A stretch of DNA of 64,000 nt, taken from positions 992,001 through 1,056,000 of the forward strand of contig CAWAVW010000004.1 of NCBI GenBank assembly GCA_963785585.1, written 5' to 3'. A program made the position numbers and the translations under genes. Positions 60,038-64,000 of this stretch are shown here, in pieces. How positions within the stretch are numbered: position 1 is the first letter of the stretch; every line of letters begins with the position of its first letter. A model generated the notes under the pieces. It saw only the letters and a program-made list of their open reading frames with translations. It was not told the DNA's origin and did no database searches. The DNA comes from Palsa-295 sp963785585 (GTDB lineage: Bacteria > Acidobacteriota > Terriglobia > Acidiferrales > UBA7541).

Positions 60038-60310
60038 ATGCCGAAATTTGTGATCGAACGTGAAATTCCCGGAGCGGCCACGCTTTCCGACGCCGAGTGG
60101 CGCGAACTCGCCCAGAAATCCGTCAGCGTGCTGAAAGGGATGGGCCCGGAAATTCAGTGGCTGCACAGCTACGTCGCCGGCGACAAAGTCTATTGCGTGT
60201 ACCTCGCGCCGGACGAAACCACCATCCAGGAACACGCCCGCCGCGCCGGCATGCCCGCCAATCGAATCACCGCCGTCCGACGCCTGATCGATCCCGCCAC
60301 CGCCGAATAA
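60038..60310 (+). CDS. DUF4242 family protein
   Basis: A 90-residue soluble protein matching DUF4242: MPKFVIEREIPGAATLSD, GPEIQWLHSYVAGDKVYCVYLAPDE and IQEHARRAGMPANRITAVRRLIDPATAE. The fold is a ferredoxin-like dimer; one actinobacterial relative has been reported to bind nickel, but the function here is unknown. The ATG at 60038 is chosen as the family start, although a longer frame from 60008 exists. No Shine-Dalgarno sequence is evident. Confidence 0.88.
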   Translation: MPKFVIEREIPGAATLSDAEWRELAQKSVSVLKGMGPEIQWLHSYVAGDKVYCVYLAPDETTIQEHARRAGMPANRITAVRRLIDPATAE

Positions 60311-61057
60311 GTACCAACCGCATCCGCAACGGCACGCCGTAAAGTTTCGAACCGAATCGCTGTGAGGTCGCAGGCCGAACTGGTTCTCGCGGAGTGCGGT
60401 GGCACCCGCCAACGGCGGGAGACCACCGCCGGCCACCAGCGCGCAGAGTCTTTCAGACGTAGCCTCGAACACCGCAATCGCATGCCATAGCAACATTCGT
60501 TCGATTGTTGCGCGGGGCCGTGCGGCGCGGTGCGAGGCCTACCACCGATGCGCCGCGGCTGCTGCGAACGAGTCGGCGTTCGAGGCTAAGTGTTGCGAGA
60601 TGCGAACATGTGTGGCCGGCGGTGGTTCGTCCTGAAAGACGGACGCGCCACCGCACTCCGCGAAAACCGCGCGTCCGTCGCCGTAACGAACGATCCGCTC
60701 AACCCATCGCCCTTCGCTTTCTGTTTCAAGCGAAAACCGACCCGAGCTCGCGCACGCCGACGACGTCCGCACCCATCCCAAGTCGGCGCACGCCGTCCGC
60801 CTTCAAATCGATTCGCAACGACATCGCATTATGAAACGGTTTTCGCGGAGTGCGGTGGCATCCCGCCAACGGCGGGAGACCACCGCCGGCCACCGACGTC
60901 CAGCGCCAGCACCACGCAGCCTCGACCGCCGCTGCGTCGCGCTTCACCGCCGCCTCGCCCGCCCCCTCTTCGCAGCAGCGCCCCAAAGCACGATCCGCCC
61001 AACCCATCGCATCGATCTCGCTGCTTCCGGCGCCTCGAAGCGCGCCTCGAAGTTCCA
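60311..61057. repeat. Gap with MITE-like element and a partial copy
   Basis: A MITE-like element spans about 60338-60690, from CGTAAAGTTTCGAACCGAAT and CTCGCGGAGTGCGGTGGC at the left to GCCACCGCACTCCGCGAAAA at the right. A left-end fragment is repeated at 60833-60892 without a right end. No gene is supported. Confidence 0.7.
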
Positions 61058-64000
61058 CTACGACGGCGAAGACGAAAGATCACTCGCGCTGGCATCCTGC
61101 TTCGTTACGCTCGATCCGTCACCCTCCGGCTTGAGCGCTTCCGCAATCGCGTCCTCGACCGTCAACCCGTAGCCTTCGAGCCAAGCCCGATTGCCCGCCG
61201 CGTTGCTGACGATCTCCCGCGCCGCGTCCAGGCTCGCCTTCATCTTCACTTGTTCGGACGGCGCGAGCGGAATGCCGATCGTCTGCCGCAGCCCCGCCGC
61301 CGCGCCCGCCAGGCGCAACGCGCGTTCCGGATGCTGCTGCGCCGCCGCCGCAAGCGCAAAACTTTCCAGCAGCCGCGCGATTCCTCGCTTGTGATCCAAT
61401 TCCTGAAAAATGGCCACGCTCTCGCGGTAGAGCGCGCGCATCGCCGAATAATCCCGCTCTTCCATCGCCAGATTTCCCAGATCGGCCAGCGCGCTCGCCA
61501 CGCCCCAGCCGTTTCCCAGTTTCCGGAAAATCGCCAGGCTCTGCTCGTTCAGCGCGCGCGCCACATACAACTCGCCCTGATCGCGCGCCACGTCGCCCTG
61601 ATAATTCAGCGTCCACGCGAGGCCGGTTTCATCGCCCAGCTCGCGAAACACGGCCACGCACTCCGCATACAGATCGAGCGCCTGCTTGTGATCGCCTTCG
61701 AGCTTGGCGATATTCGCAAGGTTGCTCAGCGCCCGCGCCACCGTGTTTTGATCGCCCAGCTCGCGCCACTGCGCCAGGCTCTGCTCGGAAAGCGATCGCG
61801 CGCCCGGCATGTCGCCGCCTTCGCGCGCAATCAGCGCCAGCGCGTTCAGCGAAACCGCCACGCCCTGCTTGTCGTTCAACGCGCGCGCAATCTCCAGGCT
61901 TTCGCGCAGTTGCGAATTCGCGTGGCCGTAGTCGCCCTGTCCGTAGGCCAGCACGCCCGCGGCAAATAGCGCCCGGCCGCGCGCCTTATTCGTTTTCGCC
62001 GTCGCGGGCAGCTTCAGCACTTTGTCCAGCCAGTGCCGGCCTTCGGCAAAATATTCGCGCACTTCCCAGAAACGAAACAGCGCCGCGCCCAATCGCATTC
62101 CCCATTCGGCTTCGCCCGTTTCCGCCAGCCATTCCAGGCTCGCTCGAAAATTATCGTGTTCGAGCGTGAAGCGCTCCAGCCACTCCGCTTCGGTCGCCCC
62201 GCCGTGCGCCGCGGCTCCTTCTTCCGCGAGCACCAGGCAATACGCCGCGCGCGTGCGCTTGGTGGCGGCTTCTTCGCCGCTCTCTTTCAGTTTTTCAAAC
62301 GCGTATTCGCGAATCGTTTCCAGCATCGCGTAGCGCGATTCGCCGTTCGGCTGCTCGATCTGCCGCACCAGGCTCTTGTCCACAATCGACGACATGCCGT
62401 CCAGCAAGTCGATCCCCAGGTCGGCGCTCGCGTCGCACACCGCTTCCGCGCTTTCAAGCGTGCATCCGCCCGCAAACACCGACAGCCGCCGAAAAAGTTT
62501 CTGCTCCGCGCCGCTCAAAAGCTCGTGGCTCCAATCCATCGCTCCGCGCAACGTCCGCTGCCGCTGCGGCATGTCCTGCGCGCCGCCGGTCAATAGCTGC
62601 AACCGGCTGGCCAGCCGCGTCTTCATCGCCGCAGGCGACAGCACTTTCACGCGCGCCGCCGCCAGTTCAATCGCCAGCGGCAGCCCGTCCAGCCGCGCGC
62701 AAATCTCCGCGATCGCCGCCGCGTTTTCCTTGTTCAATTCGAAGTCCGGCTTGGCCGCCACGGCGCGCTGCACAAACAGCGCCACGGCAGGGGACTGCGC
62801 CAAATCCTCCAGGCTCAGCGCCGCGCGTTTATCCGGCAGTGCCAGCGGCGCGATCGGAAATTCGCGCTCGCCGTACACATGCAGCGCCGCGCGGCTGGTC
62901 ACCAGAATTTTCAGCCGCGGCCCCATCGCCAGAATTTCCGCCACCGTCGGCGCCGCCGCGGCGAGATGCTCGAAATTGTCGAGCAGCAAAAGCATCGGCG
63001 CGCGCTGCGAATCCCGCAAATACGTCTCCAGTATTTCCATCGGCGACTGGCCCGCCGTTTCCCGCAGCTTCAGCGCCTGCGCGATCACCGTAGCCAGTTG
63101 TCCCGCATCGCTGACGCCGGAAAGCGCCACAAACAGAATTCCGCCCGGCAGGTGATCGATCAGCGCGTTCGCCACTTCCACCGCCAGCCGCGTCTTGCCG
63201 ATTCCGCCCGGGCCCGTCACCGTCACCAGGCGCACGCCGTCGCGCAGCAGCAGATCTTTCACCGCCGCGATTTCCGTTTCGCGCCCCACAAACCCGGTGC
63301 GCTGCACCGGAATATTCACGCGCCGCTGCTCCGCCTCGCGCGCCGGAGTCTCCGCGAATCGATCGCGGATCGCCGCCAGTTCCCGCGCCAGATCCCGCGT
63401 TGTGCCGTAGCGCTTCGCCGGATCTTTTTCCAGGCACCGCTCGATCGCCCAGCACAGCGGCGCGGGAGCGTCCGGATTCTGCGCGGCGATCGGTTCGGCA
63501 TGCTCGCGCAGAATCGCGGTCATCGTTTCCGCCGCGGTGTTTCGCCGGAACGCGCGCTTGCCGGTCACGATCTCATACAGCACCAGGCCGAGCGAAAACT
63601 GGTCCGACCGGAAATCCGCGGGACGGCCGCCGGCCTGCTCCGGCGACATGTAGCCCGGCGTTCCCAGAATTGCGCCGGTGTGCGTTTCCGTCGCCGTGAG
63701 CGTGCTGTCGTCCGCGGACGTTTCGCCCGCCACCGGCACATTCTTCACCAAACCGAAATCGAGGATCTTCACGAATCCGTCGTGCGTCAACATCAGGTTG
63801 TCCGGTTTCAAATCGCGATGCACGATGCCGGCCTCGTGCGCTTTCGCCAGTCCTTCCGCGATTTGCGTGGCGATTTCGATCACCTTGCGGATCGGCAGCC
63901 CGCCCGCGCCGGCGATCGCGCGCAACGTTTTTCCTTCGACCAGCTCCATGGCGATGTAGTGAATCCCGGCTTCCTCGCCGAGTTCGTAAATCGTGATGAT
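61058..64000 (-). CDS. Serine/threonine protein kinase fused to STAND (NB-ARC-like) ATPase and TPRs, 5' end cut by window edge
   Basis: The minus-strand frame is open to the window edge; the 980 visible residues contain the kinase C-lobe: HRDLKPDNLML (catalytic loop), ILDFGLVK (DFG), GTPGYMSPEQ (activation loop). A nucleotide-binding domain follows: VTVTGPGGIGKTRLAVEV (Walker A) and MLLLLDNFEHL (Walker B) with KILVTSR. The C-terminal half has about seven tetratricopeptide-like repeats (for example ALFAAGVLAYGQGDYGHANS, SNLANIAKLEGDHKQALDLY). This is a signalling ATPase, AfsR/MalT-like in its last part, common in Acidobacteria. Upstream of residue 1 of the visible part the N-lobe is missing. 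No partner gene is in the window. Confidence 0.93.
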   Translation of the reverse strand: MITIYELGEEAGIHYIAMELVEGKTLRAIAGAGGLPIRKVIEIATQIAEGLAKAHEAGIVHRDLKPDNLMLTHDGFVKILDFGLVKNVPVAGETSADDSTLTATETHTGAILGTPGYMSPEQAGGRPADFRSDQFSLGLVLYEIVTGKRAFRRNTAAETMTAILREHAEPIAAQNPDAPAPLCWAIERCLEKDPAKRYGTTRDLARELAAIRDRFAETPAREAEQRRVNIPVQRTGFVGRETEIAAVKDLLLRDGVRLVTVTGPGGIGKTRLAVEVANALIDHLPGGILFVALSGVSDAGQLATVIAQALKLRETAGQSPMEILETYLRDSQRAPMLLLLDNFEHLAAAAPTVAEILAMGPRLKILVTSRAALHVYGEREFPIAPLALPDKRAALSLEDLAQSPAVALFVQRAVAAKPDFELNKENAAAIAEICARLDGLPLAIELAAARVKVLSPAAMKTRLASRLQLLTGGAQDMPQRQRTLRGAMDWSHELLSGAEQKLFRRLSVFAGGCTLESAEAVCDASADLGIDLLDGMSSIVDKSLVRQIEQPNGESRYAMLETIREYAFEKLKESGEEAATKRTRAAYCLVLAEEGAAAHGGATEAEWLERFTLEHDNFRASLEWLAETGEAEWGMRLGAALFRFWEVREYFAEGRHWLDKVLKLPATAKTNKARGRALFAAGVLAYGQGDYGHANSQLRESLEIARALNDKQGVAVSLNALALIAREGGDMPGARSLSEQSLAQWRELGDQNTVARALSNLANIAKLEGDHKQALDLYAECVAVFRELGDETGLAWTLNYQGDVARDQGELYVARALNEQSLAIFRKLGNGWGVASALADLGNLAMEERDYSAMRALYRESVAIFQELDHKRGIARLLESFALAAAAQQHPERALRLAGAAAGLRQTIGIPLAPSEQVKMKASLDAAREIVSNAAGNRAWLEGYGLTVEDAIAEALKPEGDGSSVTKQDASASDLSSSPS

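Noticed and set aside
1..64000. tRNA or rRNA genes
   Set aside because: I scanned for cloverleaf arms with TTCGA-type T-loops and for rRNA core motifs and found none that fit; a covariance search would be needed to be certain.

Overview
The window is a GC-rich bacterial chromosome fragment from a member of the Acidobacteriota, most likely a soil or sediment lineage of class Terriglobia. The evidence is a PadR regulator overlapping an 'acidobacterial duplicated orphan permease' (ADOP), a two-gene operon of acidobacterial VWA-domain proteins, a large FG-GAP/Ig-repeat lipoprotein, many Tat or Sec secreted hydrolases, and very repeat-rich intergenic DNA. I cannot name a genus. I found no rRNA, tRNA, CRISPR array, transposase or integrase.

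Layout. 1-0.6 kb: the HTH protein 'mobile mystery protein A', cut by the window edge, with three operator-like repeats. 0.7-3.3 kb: secreted alpha-galactosidase with a PKD domain. 3.8-5.9 kb: small membrane proteins and two tandem paralogous 92-94 aa proteins of unknown function. 7.4-9.5 kb: S9 peptidase. 10.5-12 kb: two Spy/CpxP-like periplasmic proteins. 12.4-14 kb: an Imm40-like protein and an SPFH/prohibitin protein. 15.1-19.4 kb: FG-GAP/Ig lipoprotein. 20.3-21.3 kb: a SemiSWEET transporter fused to a 5'(3')-deoxyribonucleotidase. 21.4-26.2 kb: VWA operon. 26.5-32.8 kb: membrane proteins, two small unknowns, Cu/Zn superoxide dismutase, MlaE permease, a zinc-ribbon protein and a small secreted protein. 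33-36.7 kb: serine beta-lactamase-like hydrolase and AsmA. 37.7-40.6 kb: PadR-ADOP. 41.3-48.4 kb: secreted unknown, isoprenylcysteine methyltransferase-like protein, DHA2 MFS pump, LEA-like protein, YjbR protein with an unknown partner, SnoaL-like protein. 49.7-53.4 kb: lipoprotein and GH35 beta-galactosidase. 53.9-60.3 kb: cupin plus epoxide hydrolase, arsR-arsM, SDR/TetR divergent pair, DUF4242. 61.1-64 kb: serine/threonine kinase-STAND ATPase-TPR protein, cut by the right edge.

The genes form a soil-type accessory set: secreted sugar, peptide and ester hydrolases, efflux and stress proteins, arsenic biotransformation, and surface or secreted adhesion-like proteins. Only a few clear operons are present: VWA-VWA, padR-ADOP, 47.5/46.7 kb pair, arsR-arsM, cupin-epoxide hydrolase, and the 28.7/29.0 kb pair.

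The most striking non-coding feature is the intergenic DNA. Nearly every gap above about 300 bp is filled with several families of interspersed hairpin repeats. One family is a chain of five hairpins of about 140 bp whose stems vary by paired (compensatory) changes. Others carry GTAG at the foot of a GC-rich hairpin and occur as inverted pairs, like REP/BIME elements. A third type is a MITE-like element of about 300 bp. The enzymes that move or read them are not in the window.
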